NCBI GenBank assembly: GCA_031260285.1 | Contig: JAIRKD010000068.1 | Coordinates: forward strand, 41,774-105,773 | DNA: 64,000 bases | From: Gemmatimonadota bacterium | GTDB lineage: Bacteria; Gemmatimonadota; Gemmatimonadetes; Longimicrobiales; Longimicrobiaceae | Direction: 5' to 3' | Shown here: piece after piece, positions 41,035-50,168 of the stretch | How the letters are laid out: each line of letters opens with the position of its first letter | How positions within the stretch are numbered: position 1 is the first letter of the stretch | Made by a program: the position numbers and the translations under genes | The notes under the pieces: model-generated | Told to the model about the DNA's origin: nothing | The model's database searches: none | Seen by the model: only the letters and a program-made list of their open reading frames with translations

Positions 41035-41761
41035 GACACCAGCAGCATTTGGAAACGGCGTCGAAAACGGAAGGTTGGATCGGGGGAAGGAAGTTACATG
41101 GGCCGCTGGTGGAGTGTCAACCGAATCGCCATGGTCACAGACCCGGGGCGGGAACACCACGGCACCCGGAGCACAGGCACCGCAACCCGATAAACGGGAA
41201 GAACAGAAGCGTGACCAGCCGGAGAAGACCCGGAACGGGAGAACGGGAGAACGGGAGAACGGGACGAGGAGGAGGAGAGGAAAAGAAGAGAGACGGACCG
41301 GGAACGGCGCAGAACCGCGGGAAGAACCGGAACAAGCAGAGAGCGCTGGCGTATGGCGATTGAATCCGGCGGAAACGATGTGGCGACTCCCGGCAAATGC
41401 GGAACTATGTGGTGGAAACCTCAGGCGAGGTCCGGCGTTGCATGTGGACGCCGCCCTGTCTATTTTCAGAGGCTTTTTACCAGCGTGATGCACTTATGTC
41501 ATCATGTGATGTTTTCGTTGTTCTCCCCGCGCATGGGGGACCGGGCGGGTTCTGCTGCGATGAGTGCGGCGGTCTCGTCAGCATTTTTCTCCGCGCATGG
41601 GGAAGCGGCGCACGCGTGAGGCTTCCCGCTTTCCCCTGATCTTATGATTCGCCAGGCTCCCCGTGTGAACCGCGCTGGAGCGGGAACCCGGTGAATCGCG
41701 CCTGACTGCGGCACCCCGTCGTGGGGAGTCGCGTTTGCTTCGACTGGAGTGAGTTTCGACG
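41035..41761. other. 727-bp divergent intergenic region (TPR gene and ppiD)
   Basis: This is where the long leftward block meets rightward ppiD, so promoters for both should lie here; none is convincing. It holds the 8-bp tandem repeat at 41,237 and a twice-occurring TTCTCC(CC)GCGCATGGGG element (41,521-41,538 and 41,587-41,602), each with short inverted CCCC/GGGG or CC/GG arms. ORFs in the track here look like chance frames. Confidence 0.5.
41237..41260. repeat. Three tandem copies of GGGAGAAC
   Basis: A 24-bp simple repeat in a purine-rich stretch (continuing GGGACGAGGAGGAGG), in the divergent intergenic region. It could vary by slippage. Confidence 0.8.
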
Positions 41762-43600
41762 ATGATGCGAGAGCTGCGGGAAAAGACGAAATGGGTCATG
41801 GTGATTGTGGCCCTGACGTTTGTCGGGCTGATGGTGTTCCAGTGGGGGATGGACATCTCCGGACGCTCCGCGGTGGGGCGGACGGGTGAACTGGGCCGGG
41901 TGAACGGCGAGCCTGTTCCGTACGACCAGTACAACGCCGCCTATCAGGCTCTCTACGATCAGGCCCGCGCCCAGTATGGTACGGCGCAGCTCTCCCGCGA
42001 GCAGATCCGGGAAATCGAGAACCGGGCGTTTGATGAGGTTGTCAACGAGATCCTCATCGGTCAGGAACTTCGCCGGCGCAACATCCGGGTCTCGGACAGT
42101 GAGATCATCCAGGCCGCCCAGTGGATGCCGCACCCCGACCTGATGCAGAACGAACTCTTCCTCACGGACGGGCAGTTCGACATCAGCAAGTACCAGCAGT
42201 TCATCTCCGGACCCTCCGCGAATGAAGACCTCCTCCGTCAGCTGGAGGTCTACTACCGCTCAACGATCCCCCGTTCGAAGCTGATCCGTCAGATCACTTC
42301 CGGGGCGTATCTGAGTGATGCGGAGCTCTGGCAGATCTGGCGTGACCGGAATGAGACGGTGACGGTTGAATATGTTCCGCTGAATGTATCCGTGCTTGTT
42401 CCGGGCAGCGTTGAGGTATCGGACAGCGAGGTCCGCGAGTACTACAACCAGAACAAGAAGCGTTTTGTGCGGCCGGCTACGGCCCGCATGACGCTGGCGT
42501 ACATCTCGAAGGCGGCTACCGCGGCGGACTCGGTTGCGGCCTACCAGAAGGCGCTGGAGCTTCGTCAGGAGATCCTGAACGGCGCCCCGTTCGCGGAGGT
42601 CGCTGCGCGTGAGTCTGACGATCCGGGTTCGAAGAACTCGGGTGGAGATCTCGGCACCTTCACCAGCGAACAGATGGTGCCCGCGTTCTCGGAAGTCGCC
42701 TTCTCCCTGCCCGTCGGCGAGGTATCACAGCCAGTACAGACGGAGTTCGGCTTCCACCTGATCCAGGTCCGTGAGCGTACGGGGAACCAGGCTTCCGCGA
42801 GCCATATCCTCGTTTCGTATGATCCGGGTGATGAGGCACTGGACGCGCTGTACGTGCGGGCTGACTCGCTGGAGTCACTGGCCGGGCGCGGTGGGATTGA
42901 GCGGGCCGCGGGTGCGGTAGGCGCAACCTTCCGGACCGGCGTAGTTGTCACGGCGGACGCAGCGTACGTCCCCGGAATCGGCAGCGCGATCGAGGCGCTG
43001 GAGTGGATTGAGGAGAACCGCAGCTCGCCGGAGCCGACACAGGTCAGCTCGGTATTCGAGACGCCGGAAGCGTTTTACATCGTTGCGGAGGAGGACTTCC
43101 TTCCCGCCGGCCAGATTCCGCTCGCGGAGGCGACTCCCGAGATCCAGCGTCAGCTGATTGTTGATCACAAGCTGGAGCAGGCCCGGACGATCGGTGAAGC
43201 GATCGTGGCGGAAGTCCGGGGCGGAAAGTCACTGGAAGAAGCCGCGGGCTCCCGCGGGCTGACGGTGGAGACCGCAGGTCCGATCACCCGGCTGAGCTTC
43301 AACCCCGCCTTTGGTCAGACCAACGCGGTTGTGGGCGCTGCTTTCGGGGTACCGGTCGGCCAGGTGAGCAATGTGGTGGGAACGCCGGGTGGCCTTTACC
43401 TCGTCCGTCCGACGGATCGCACCGAGGCGAGCCGCGAGGAGTTCGAGGCGCAGAAGGAGATCATCCGTCAGTCGCTGCTCTATACGATGCAGCAGGACGC
43501 GCTTGCACGCTGGATGGAGGATATCCGGCGCGAGGCAAACATCATCGACCGGCGCGCGGAGATGCGCGTCGGGCGGGCCACGGGAAGCTCGGCGCTCTGA
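41762..43600 (+). CDS. ppiD: PpiD-type periplasmic peptidyl-prolyl isomerase/chaperone
   Basis: 612 aa. A single N-terminal membrane anchor (WVMVIVALTFVGLMVFQWGM) leads into a SurA_N-like chaperone region (GRVNGEPVPYDQYNAAYQALYDQARAQYG, NEILIGQELRRRNIRVSDSEII). A parvulin domain lies near 240-340 (GAPFAEVAARESDDPGSKNSGGDLGTF, EVAFSLPVGEVSQPVQTEFGFHLIQVRERTG), followed by a second, weaker parvulin-like copy (SASHILVSYDP). PpiD helps exported and outer-membrane proteins fold near the Sec translocon. An ATG-ATG start follows GGAGTGAG. It is monocistronic, with a strong terminator 55 bp after the stop. Confidence 0.92.
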   Translation: MMRELREKTKWVMVIVALTFVGLMVFQWGMDISGRSAVGRTGELGRVNGEPVPYDQYNAAYQALYDQARAQYGTAQLSREQIREIENRAFDEVVNEILIGQELRRRNIRVSDSEIIQAAQWMPHPDLMQNELFLTDGQFDISKYQQFISGPSANEDLLRQLEVYYRSTIPRSKLIRQITSGAYLSDAELWQIWRDRNETVTVEYVPLNVSVLVPGSVEVSDSEVREYYNQNKKRFVRPATARMTLAYISKAATAADSVAAYQKALELRQEILNGAPFAEVAARESDDPGSKNSGGDLGTFTSEQMVPAFSEVAFSLPVGEVSQPVQTEFGFHLIQVRERTGNQASASHILVSYDPGDEALDALYVRADSLESLAGRGGIERAAGAVGATFRTGVVVTADAAYVPGIGSAIEALEWIEENRSSPEPTQVSSVFETPEAFYIVAEEDFLPAGQIPLAEATPEIQRQLIVDHKLEQARTIGEAIVAEVRGGKSLEEAAGSRGLTVETAGPITRLSFNPAFGQTNAVVGAAFGVPVGQVSNVVGTPGGLYLVRPTDRTEASREEFEAQKEIIRQSLLYTMQQDALARWMEDIRREANIIDRRAEMRVGRATGSSAL

Positions 43601-43654
43601 TTTCCCTCCGCCTGGTGTTCAGGGCACGGGAGGGCTGACAGGGTGGGAGTACAG

Positions 43655-43690
43655 AAAGAGGGGCCTCCGGGAACGGGGGCCCCTCTTTTT
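43655..43690 (+). terminator. Intrinsic terminator of ppiD
   Basis: AAAGAGGGGCCTCCG pairs with CGGGGGCCCCTCTTT (15 bp, one G-U, GGAA tetraloop), followed by a T-run (TTTTT). The remainder of the 346-bp gap 43,601-43,946 holds only the palindrome at 43,830. Confidence 0.95.
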
Positions 43691-43829
43691 GCATGGCGGT
43701 GGGTATGTCGCGACGGACCTCTTGCCGCCTGTGGGATCTGCAGGGTCCGATAGGTCCCGGATATGAGGGTTATTCTGGCGTGGCACAAAGGGGCTGGGGA
43801 AACACAGATACGGGCGGAGCAGGCGGATC

Positions 43830-43847
43830 GGTGGGTTCGAACCCACC
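43830..43847. repeat. REP-like palindrome
   Basis: GGTGGGTTCGAACCCACC is a perfect 18-bp palindrome followed by CGTAC. The core resembles the GCGGGTTT-AAACCCGC element at 56.2 kb. It lies between the ppiD terminator and the DUF4321 gene. Confidence 0.65.
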
Positions 43848-43946
43848 CGTACACATACCCACAAAACAGTGCGGGGGAGACAGGTTTCACCCCGTCCCCC
43901 CGCGCTTTCCCTGCCCCGGACTCTTCTCAGCCCCTGCAGCCGCCTC

Positions 43947-44222
43947 TCAGAACCAGGAACGTGCGGCGAGCCAGATGATCAGGAACCCGACAATGCTGAG
44001 GGCATTGAGATGGAAGACCAGCGGACCGAGAGTCACGCCGAATGCAACCAGATCGATCACCAGCGGTCCGAAAGCCGCTGCGACGGATGTGGTGAAGAAC
44101 TCTCTCGAAGCGCTGTCCGGCATAAAACGGACGGCGAGTTCGGTGAGCAGGGCCCCGAGAACGAGGCCTGAGAGCAGAACAGCAACAACGCGGCCGATCC
44201 GCCGCTGAAAAGTGACGTTCAT
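43947..44222 (-). CDS. DUF4321-like small membrane protein
   Basis: 91 aa, three hydrophobic segments: VVAVLLSGLVLGALLTELAV, FGPLVIDLVAFGVTLGPLVF and NALSIVGFLIIWLAARSWF. The pattern, in particular the final 'fG..lk.N..SilG' type segment (LGPLVFHLNALSIVGF), matches DUF4321 as I remember it. No function is established. It starts 36 bp downstream of the polyprenyl synthase stop, on the same strand, and is probably its operon partner. Confidence 0.75.
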   Translation of the reverse strand: MNVTFQRRIGRVVAVLLSGLVLGALLTELAVRFMPDSASREFFTTSVAAAFGPLVIDLVAFGVTLGPLVFHLNALSIVGFLIIWLAARSWF

Positions 44223-44258
44223 CAGGATTTCAGGCCCGGGCTGGTAACGAGTCGCAAA

Positions 44259-45263
44259 TCAGCGGTTCCGCTCAACGGCATAGAGGATACTCTGTTCAAG
44301 CGAATTGAGCGCGGGGCCTCCGGGCAGCTTCTCAAGCGCATCCGCCGCGTTACCCGCAAACTCCAGCGCTCTGTTTCTGGCATAATCCAAGCCGCCGTGA
44401 GCCGTCACAAGCCTGACCACCGCAGCGATCTGAGAGTCGTCGGGTTCGGAGGTCGCGAAGAGATCCTCCACGCACTCGCGATCCGCGGCGTTGAGCTCGG
44501 GAAGGACAGCAATGAGCGGAAGGGTCACCTTGTGTTCACGCAGGTCGAGGCCGGCGGGCTTTCCGGTGACGGCTTCATCCGCCGTATAGTCGAGAAGATC
44601 GTCCGCGATCTGGAAGGCCATCCCGAGCTCGTAACCAAAACGGGCGAGCGGAGCCCGGTACGCCGGATTCCCCGCAAAGGCACCCAACTCGCAGGCCGCC
44701 GACATGAGGGACGCTGTCTTGCAGCCGATCAGCTGCATGTAGTCACCCTCGCCGAACTCCAGCGCATCAAAGGATGCAAGCTGGCGGAGTTCGCCCACCG
44801 ACATCGCATTGGAGGCGCCGGCAAGGATCCGCACCGGTTCGATATCCCCGAGGCGGGCGAGTTCAGAGATGGAGCGGGAGTACAGGTAGTCACCCATGAT
44901 GATCGACACCTGGTGACTCCAGATCGCGTTGATCGTGGGCATCCCGCGCCGCATCACGGAGTGGTCCACGGCATCGTCATGGACAAGCGTGGCCAGGTGA
45001 ATCAGCTCGATCACCGCCGCGAGTGTCTCCGCCCGGGCGGTCCGCTCCGAACCGATCTCGTTGCAGAGCAGGAGCAGGCTGGGGCGGAAGAGCTTTCCGC
45101 GGACCCGCAGCAGGTACTCGTTGATCTCGCCGACCCCCTCGAAGTCAGCGACGAGAATCCGGCGGAACTCGTCAACGACACGGTCGAGACGGTCTGCCAC
45201 GGGGGCCTGGATCCGGGCAAGCTCGGACGGATCGGCGATCGGAGGTTCTTGCTGTTGTCGCAT
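44259..45263 (-). CDS. ispB: Trans-polyprenyl diphosphate synthase (octaprenyl-type)
   Basis: 334 aa enzyme that extends isoprenyl diphosphates to the side chain of a respiratory quinone. The first aspartate-rich motif is LVHDDAVDHSVMRRG (DDxxD) and the second is IADDLLDYTAD, preceded by YELGMAFQ. The sequence FEGVGEINEYLLRVRGKLFRPSLLLL is typical of long-chain enzymes. Chain length cannot be read reliably from sequence. It is divergent from the helicase gene, with a 147-bp shared promoter region, and followed by the DUF4321 gene. Confidence 0.92.
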   Translation of the reverse strand: MRQQQEPPIADPSELARIQAPVADRLDRVVDEFRRILVADFEGVGEINEYLLRVRGKLFRPSLLLLCNEIGSERTARAETLAAVIELIHLATLVHDDAVDHSVMRRGMPTINAIWSHQVSIIMGDYLYSRSISELARLGDIEPVRILAGASNAMSVGELRQLASFDALEFGEGDYMQLIGCKTASLMSAACELGAFAGNPAYRAPLARFGYELGMAFQIADDLLDYTADEAVTGKPAGLDLREHKVTLPLIAVLPELNAADRECVEDLFATSEPDDSQIAAVVRLVTAHGGLDYARNRALEFAGNAADALEKLPGGPALNSLEQSILYAVERNR

Positions 45264-45410
45264 TTACGGAGCTCAGTAGGTCGGTTCGGGTGCGGGAAGG
45301 TAATGGCGGGCGGAGCGGGTTGTAAAGGCAGCGATCGCCTCCCGGCCACCCATCTCTTAGATTTGAGGGATACAGAGCGTCCCGTTCACCCGTCTTTTAC
45401 GGAGGATTCC

Positions 45411-48131
45411 GTGCAGATCCCCACCATACCACCCTCCGAGCGGTACCCTGGCCGCCCGAGCGGTGGGCGGATCGTGGTGATCGCGCCGACACGCGCGGCC
45501 TGTGAAACGATCGAGCTGGGGATCTCCCTCACTCACATCGAGACAGTGCTGATGCGGGAACACGGCGACGACCTCCGCCGTCTCGCCGCATCAGGTCGGG
45601 GTTTCGGCATTGTGGCGGGGACCGGAACGGGGAAGACCCTCGCGATCCGGCCGATCGCAGAGGAGGTCGTCGGGCTTCCGCTGACCGTCGGGGTTGTGAA
45701 CCGGGAACGCGAAGCAACCCCGGAGACCCCGGGATGGAATGTTGTCATCGTCACCACAGGCATCGCGCGGCGCTGGCTTCAGGATGCGCTGATCACGGGG
45801 GAAGATACCCTGGTTGTGGATGAGATCCACCAGACCAGCGCTGAACTTGAGCTCTGCCTGGCGCTGGGGAAGCGTGCAGGGTGCCGTTTCATCTGGCTCT
45901 CCGCCACGGTTGACCCGGCCTTCTACGCCCGGTACCTGGATTCCGCCGAGGTCATCGAGACTACCGCGTTCGACCCGCGTCTGGCGGCGAAGGTCGGGGT
46001 TGTATCCACCACCAATCCGCTCTCGTTTCTGGATGAACGGTTCCTGCGGCGGGTGGTCCGTGACCAGCGCGGGGTCGCGGTGTTTGTACCGACACGGGCG
46101 GGAACGGAAACCATCGCGGAGCAGGTCGGCGAGAAATGGGAGCGGATCTTCACCACCTTCTATCATGGCGGCGAACCGGTCTCCAAACTCCGTCCCTTCC
46201 TGGAAGGTGATGCACCCCACCCCTACCTGCTCTCCATGACGGCGGCGGGTCAGTCCGCACTGAATATCCGCGGGCTGGACACGGTGGTGATCGAGGACGC
46301 GCAGTTCACTACCCTTGTGCGCGGCGGGAAGAGCGTGCTCACCCGGATGCCCCTCGGATCAAACGAGATCCTGCAGATGGCGGGTCGGGTGCACGGCCGG
46401 GTGGAGGATGGTGAAGTGTGGATCCTCTCGGAACGGGAGATCCGGTTTGATGCGCTCCGGCCCGTTGAACCGAACTTCCAGCTTGCGGGCGACCCCGAAC
46501 GGGTGGCGCTGACGTGCGCGGATGTCGGAGTCTCCGCGGACGATCTGGAGCTGCCGGTTCCGCTGGACCGCATCGCCTACCGCCGGGCGGTGACGAGACT
46601 TACCGAGCGGGGGCTGATCGCGGGGTCCCGGCTTACGGAGTACGGCCGCAAGATCGAAGTCCTTCCGGTGGACCGGACCTGGGGGGAGCTGCTGGTAAAC
46701 GCTGAGGAAGAGCTGATCCCGGTCATTGCAGCCTGTGCTTCCATCGAGTCACTTCACCGGATGACCCGGCAGGACCGGAACATCCAGGCGTACGTAACCC
46801 CGGGCAGTGACCATCTGACCGCCTACCGGCTCTATGAGGACGCACTGCGGAGCTGCGGTTCGATGGGAAGCGTCTTCGGGCTGCCGCGGCATATATTTGA
46901 TCCGGAAGCGCTGGCCGTCTGGGGAGAGGAACGCGGTGTGCTCACCCGCGCAATCGAGGATACGGCGCTGGCGCTGGCTTCGATCTACCGGTCGCTTGAG
47001 CTGCCGTTGCCCACAGCCCTTCCCCGGATGTCAGCCCGTCTGGCGGAGAGCTGGCGCGACCTGCTTGCGCGGGTGATGCCCTTCGACCTGGTGATCGACG
47101 AAGAAACCAGCTGGGGAGAGCAGGTCCGGGTATCGCAGACCAGTGTATGCTCGAACTGGGGCGCGGTTGTGGGGGATCTCCGCTATTTCTCGGACCGGTT
47201 CGGCCGGACGCGCGGCGGGATTGAAGGTACGCAGATCTCCTGGGAGCTGCTCTGGAAGTACGCCACCTCGGACGACGGCCGGGTTGTGTACGATCCCGCC
47301 AACCGCCGCGCTCCGTTACGACTGCGCCGGGTGCGCAGCTACCATGGCTTCGAGCTTGATGCGGACGACATCAACCTGACCGTATTTCCGGCGGAGCTGG
47401 CGGCTCAGGCCCGGCGGGTGCTCGCGGAGGCGATGGCCGCGGGAACAGCGATGCACCGGGACACCCGCGAGAACCGCGAGGTCTTCCGTGAGCTCCGCGA
47501 AATCCATCGACGGTCCTCCGGAACCACCCGGGACGCCAGTGAGGCACGGCTGGCGGACTACTTTGAGCAGAGACTTGAAGGTATCAATTCGTTTGAGGCC
47601 TTCATCAATCTGGATCTCTCCCTGAAGGCTGATGAGTTTGTTTCCAGGGAGGAACGCGGAAAGTGGCTGGCGCTTCCCGGCGAGATCACGATCCTGGGTA
47701 CGCAGGTACCGCTGGATTACGCTCTGGAGGATGGCATCGGGGTGGCGCGGGCCCGCATCAACGAGAAGCTTCTCTGGCGGATCCGGGAGGAGGATGTTCC
47801 GGAGATCGACCGGCCGCTGCGCTGGGCGGTGCTGCGCGGGAAGCGGGGCTCGATCCGGGCGGATACAATCGAAGAAGCACGGGAGCTCGCAACGCTTTCT
47901 CGCTCTGAGCTGGAAGCGCGGGAAGGCCGGGATGAGAAGGATTCAGCGCCGGGCGGGGGCCGGAACAGCGGGCCACGCGGGCATGGAGGCCGTGACCACC
48001 GTGGAGGCAGAGGCGGTCAGGGGAGCGGTGATGGTCGAGGTGGTGGTACGGGAGGCCGCGACAGAGGGCCGAACGGGGGGAAACGTGGAGGCGGTCCGCC
48101 TCGGGGCGGCCGGCGCAGACCACGGCATTAG
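45411..48131 (+). CDS. DExH-box helicase with C-terminal RGG-rich tail
   Basis: 906 aa from a GTG start decided by GGAGG 5 bp upstream (the track ORF runs 338 codons further back through the opposing ispB gene). Superfamily 2 motifs: I GTGTGKT (70-76), II DEIH (137-140), III LSATVD, V-like AAGQSALNIRGLDTVVIEDAQ, VI QMAGRVHGR. A long C-terminal half (residues 300-845) lacks the clear HrpA/DEAH-specific domains I know. The last 60 residues are a Gly/Arg tail (GGRDHRGGRGG, GGKRGGGPPRGGRRRPRH), an RNA-binding, disordered type. It probably remodels RNA or RNP, but the substrate is unknown. A poly-T tract follows. Confidence 0.88.
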   Translation: MQIPTIPPSERYPGRPSGGRIVVIAPTRAACETIELGISLTHIETVLMREHGDDLRRLAASGRGFGIVAGTGTGKTLAIRPIAEEVVGLPLTVGVVNREREATPETPGWNVVIVTTGIARRWLQDALITGEDTLVVDEIHQTSAELELCLALGKRAGCRFIWLSATVDPAFYARYLDSAEVIETTAFDPRLAAKVGVVSTTNPLSFLDERFLRRVVRDQRGVAVFVPTRAGTETIAEQVGEKWERIFTTFYHGGEPVSKLRPFLEGDAPHPYLLSMTAAGQSALNIRGLDTVVIEDAQFTTLVRGGKSVLTRMPLGSNEILQMAGRVHGRVEDGEVWILSEREIRFDALRPVEPNFQLAGDPERVALTCADVGVSADDLELPVPLDRIAYRRAVTRLTERGLIAGSRLTEYGRKIEVLPVDRTWGELLVNAEEELIPVIAACASIESLHRMTRQDRNIQAYVTPGSDHLTAYRLYEDALRSCGSMGSVFGLPRHIFDPEALAVWGEERGVLTRAIEDTALALASIYRSLELPLPTALPRMSARLAESWRDLLARVMPFDLVIDEETSWGEQVRVSQTSVCSNWGAVVGDLRYFSDRFGRTRGGIEGTQISWELLWKYATSDDGRVVYDPANRRAPLRLRRVRSYHGFELDADDINLTVFPAELAAQARRVLAEAMAAGTAMHRDTRENREVFRELREIHRRSSGTTRDASEARLADYFEQRLEGINSFEAFINLDLSLKADEFVSREERGKWLALPGEITILGTQVPLDYALEDGIGVARARINEKLLWRIREEDVPEIDRPLRWAVLRGKRGSIRADTIEEARELATLSRSELEAREGRDEKDSAPGGGRNSGPRGHGGRDHRGGRGGQGSGDGRGGGTGGRDRGPNGGKRGGGPPRGGRRRPRH

Positions 48132-48189
48132 AAGGATGGATCGTCTTTCCTTTTTTTTCTTTTGAACAATCCTGAGGGAGAACAACACG

Positions 48190-48588
48190 ATGGCGCACGA
48201 TCACCATCATGGTCATGACCATGATCACAGTCACGAAGAAGGAATGGTTGGCCTGGCGCTCGGATTCCGGATTTTCGAGCACGAGGGAGCGTTCTACTGG
48301 GCGGAGGCGGAGATCGCGCCGTACGTGGACGAGCCGACCGAGCTGGGCGTTGCGCTTGTCTTCCATCCACTTGACGGGCTCAACCCCGCAGAGAGTGAAG
48401 AAGACAGCGAATGGCCAGCCTGGCCCATCGATATTGATGACGAGCTGAACCTGGGAACGGGTGGCTCTCTGGAGGCACAGTTCGCCTCGATCGTCCGGCA
48501 GCTGCATGGCCTGGATGTCACCCGGCTCCGGCAGTACCTCGAACTCGCGAAGCAGATCGCCGAGGAAGACGAAGAAGACGAGGGCTGA
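48190..48588 (+). CDS. Small acidic protein with His-rich N terminus
   Basis: 132 aa, family not recognised. It opens MAHDHHHGHDHDHSHEEG, eight histidines within 14 residues, a nickel or zinc-binding style sequence, then a folded-looking middle (MVGLALGFRIFEHEGAFYWAEAEIAPYVDEPTELGVALVFHPLDGL) and a helical, acidic end (LRQYLELAKQIAEEDEEDEG). No signal peptide. GAGGGAG lies 9 bp ahead of the ATG. It is 58 bp after the helicase gene and shares its strong terminator at 48.7 kb, so the two may form one unit. Metal storage or delivery is speculation. Confidence 0.7.
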   Translation: MAHDHHHGHDHDHSHEEGMVGLALGFRIFEHEGAFYWAEAEIAPYVDEPTELGVALVFHPLDGLNPAESEEDSEWPAWPIDIDDELNLGTGGSLEAQFASIVRQLHGLDVTRLRQYLELAKQIAEEDEEDEG

Positions 48589-48714
48589 GGAGACAGGGGT
48601 GGGCCAGAAGTCACCGGGCCGGACAAAGGTTCGGAGATGATGAGGACCTGAAGAAGAAGAAGAAGGACTGAAGGGAACGAGGGTCAGAAGTATCAGAAGT
48701 AATCGAAGCGCTGG

Positions 48715-48764
48715 AAAAGCAGAGGCGTCCCCGCCGGATCCGGTGGAGACGCCTCTGCTTTTTT
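48715..48764. terminator. Strong bidirectional terminator between convergent genes
   Basis: AAAAGCAGAGGCGTC pairs with GACGCCTCTGCTTTT, and the interior (CCGCCGGATCCGGTGG) also self-pairs, giving a stem of more than 20 bp. T-runs exist on both strands. It separates the His-rich gene from the PHP gene. Confidence 0.95.
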
Positions 48765-48858
48765 CTTTTCTTCTCTTTCAGATCCGCGGTTCCGTTCCGC
48801 GCGGGCAACTCACCACAGCAGTTGAGGCCGCGGAATCCGGGACGGAACGGGCGGTTGA

Positions 48859-49527
48859 TCAGGAAGGCGCGGGAGAGATCCGGTTCATGATCTTGGCCCA
48901 GTTGGAAGCCAGTCTGTAGACGGGTGAGGTACTGATCGTTCCCGTCACCCGGGCCGCTGAAAGTGCCGCCAGCAGTGACTCCCGGTTCTTCTCGAAGTGT
49001 GGAAGTTCAACGTACCCCCGGCCCAGTTCCGCGATGGTGTGCGCGTCAGAACCGCTCCCCATCAGCTTCCCCCGTTCCGTTGCCCATTCAAGCGCGCGAC
49101 GGTTCAGCGATGCGGGGAAACACCGGGCGTTGTGGACCTCAACCACATCAATCAGTTCCGCGAGAGAATCCAGCAGCCGGGGGCTTCCCGCTCTTGATCC
49201 GTCAAACGGGTGCGGAAGGTAGACAATCCCTCCCTGATCATGGATGCGCTCACAGGTCTCGCGCGCCGGGGTGCCTCTGGGGATCAGGGTATGGAGAAGG
49301 ATCCCGATCACATCAAAGCCTTCCCGGGTCTTCACCTCCTCACCTACCACAATCCGCTCGGGGTCCCGCTCACGCAGTTCGAATGCGCCCCGGATCTCGT
49401 TATGGTCGGTGACAATCAGCCGATCAAGACCCCGTTCGCGGGCTGCCCTGAGGATCGCGCCAGGAGCGTTCCGGCAGTCGAAGGAACGGTAGGTATGCAG
49501 GTGCATGTCCATGCGGAGCGTGGTCAT
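48859..49527 (-). CDS. PHP-domain metal-dependent phosphoesterase
   Basis: About 222 aa. The metal ligands of the PHP fold are visible: MDMHLHTYRSFDC (HxH), LIVTDHNEIRGAFEL (DHN), VGEEVKTREG (E), YLPHPFDG (HP) and GSGSDAHTIAEL (DAH). Substrates for stand-alone PHP proteins include nucleoside bisphosphates and small phosphoesters; none can be assigned. The ATG at 49,527 (MTTLRMDMHLH) overlaps the coaE stop by 3-4 bp (ATGA), so the pair is translationally coupled; the track start at 49,569 lies inside coaE. Confidence 0.88.
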   Translation of the reverse strand: MTTLRMDMHLHTYRSFDCRNAPGAILRAARERGLDRLIVTDHNEIRGAFELRERDPERIVVGEEVKTREGFDVIGILLHTLIPRGTPARETCERIHDQGGIVYLPHPFDGSRAGSPRLLDSLAELIDVVEVHNARCFPASLNRRALEWATERGKLMGSGSDAHTIAELGRGYVELPHFEKNRESLLAALSAARVTGTISTSPVYRLASNWAKIMNRISPAPS

Positions 49528-50141
49528 CCCCGCGCCTCCACTTCCGACCGGAGCTCGATCGTTGTCCATATCCGCGCCGCCTGCTCCTCCAGCTCCGGGA
49601 GGGAGCCATGGTTGTTGATGATGAGATCCGCACGGTCCCGCTTGATCCGGGAGGGAAGCTGCGCGGCGATCATCCGGTCTGCCTGCGCGGGGGCAACCCC
49701 ACGCAGGGTGATGAGGCGTTCCCGACGAACCGCTTCCGGAGCGTCGACAAGCACCACCAGGTCAAATCCCTTCTCCAGACCCGTCTCAAAGAGAAGAGGG
49801 ACATCGGAGACAACCACTTCCCTTCCCGCCTCCGCCGCGGCGGCCACCATCTCCTCCCGTATCCGTCCGATCAGGGGATGGAGCAGGGATTCCAGCCAGG
49901 CACGTTCCTCAGGATCGCGAAAAACGATGTCGCGCAGGGCGGTCCGGTTGAGCTCACCCGAGGGCAGAATGACCCCGGAGCCCCAGCGCTCCGCGATGCG
50001 GGGGAGGGCTTCCCCACCCGGCGCAACCACAAGCCGGGAGAGTTCATCAGAGTCGATGATATACGCCCCCCGCGCGCGCCAGACAGCGGCAACTGTGGAC
50101 TTCCCTGAAGCGATATTTCCCGTAAGCGCGACGTTGAGCAT
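49524..50141 (-). CDS. coaE: Dephospho-CoA kinase
   Basis: 205 aa, last step of coenzyme A synthesis (phosphorylates the 3'-OH of dephospho-CoA). P-loop LTGNIASGKST, then YIIDSDELSRLVVAPGGEAL (CoA-domain Asp), HPLIGRIREEM, VVSDVPLLFETGLEKGFDLVVLVDAP and the lid RMIAAQLPSRIKRDRADLIINNHGSL. Length typical. It overlaps the PHP gene; an inverted repeat lies just upstream of its ATG. Confidence 0.96.
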   Translation of the reverse strand: MLNVALTGNIASGKSTVAAVWRARGAYIIDSDELSRLVVAPGGEALPRIAERWGSGVILPSGELNRTALRDIVFRDPEERAWLESLLHPLIGRIREEMVAAAAEAGREVVVSDVPLLFETGLEKGFDLVVLVDAPEAVRRERLITLRGVAPAQADRMIAAQLPSRIKRDRADLIINNHGSLPELEEQAARIWTTIELRSEVEARG

Positions 50142-50151
50142 GGATCGCTAA

Positions 50152-50168
50152 CGATCGCCAGGCGATCG
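50152..50168. promoter_or_regulatory. Inverted repeat upstream of coaE
   Basis: CGATCGCC-A-GGCGATCG is a perfect 8+1+8 palindrome starting 11 bp upstream of the coaE ATG and could be an operator or a leader hairpin. The rest of the 322-bp gap 50,142-50,463 has a TTGACA (50,387) of uncertain meaning and no gene I can support. Confidence 0.4.

Noticed and set aside
41035-41493. N-terminal 153 codons of the TPR ORF in the track
   Set aside because: Ser/Phe/Arg-rich sequence made from simple GGGAGAAC repeats; a standard start (MTAISTEI) exists at 41,034.
44397-45410. N-terminal 338 codons of the helicase ORF in the track
   Set aside because: Lies opposite ispB and has no helicase similarity; GGAGG with GTG at 45,411 fits the true start.
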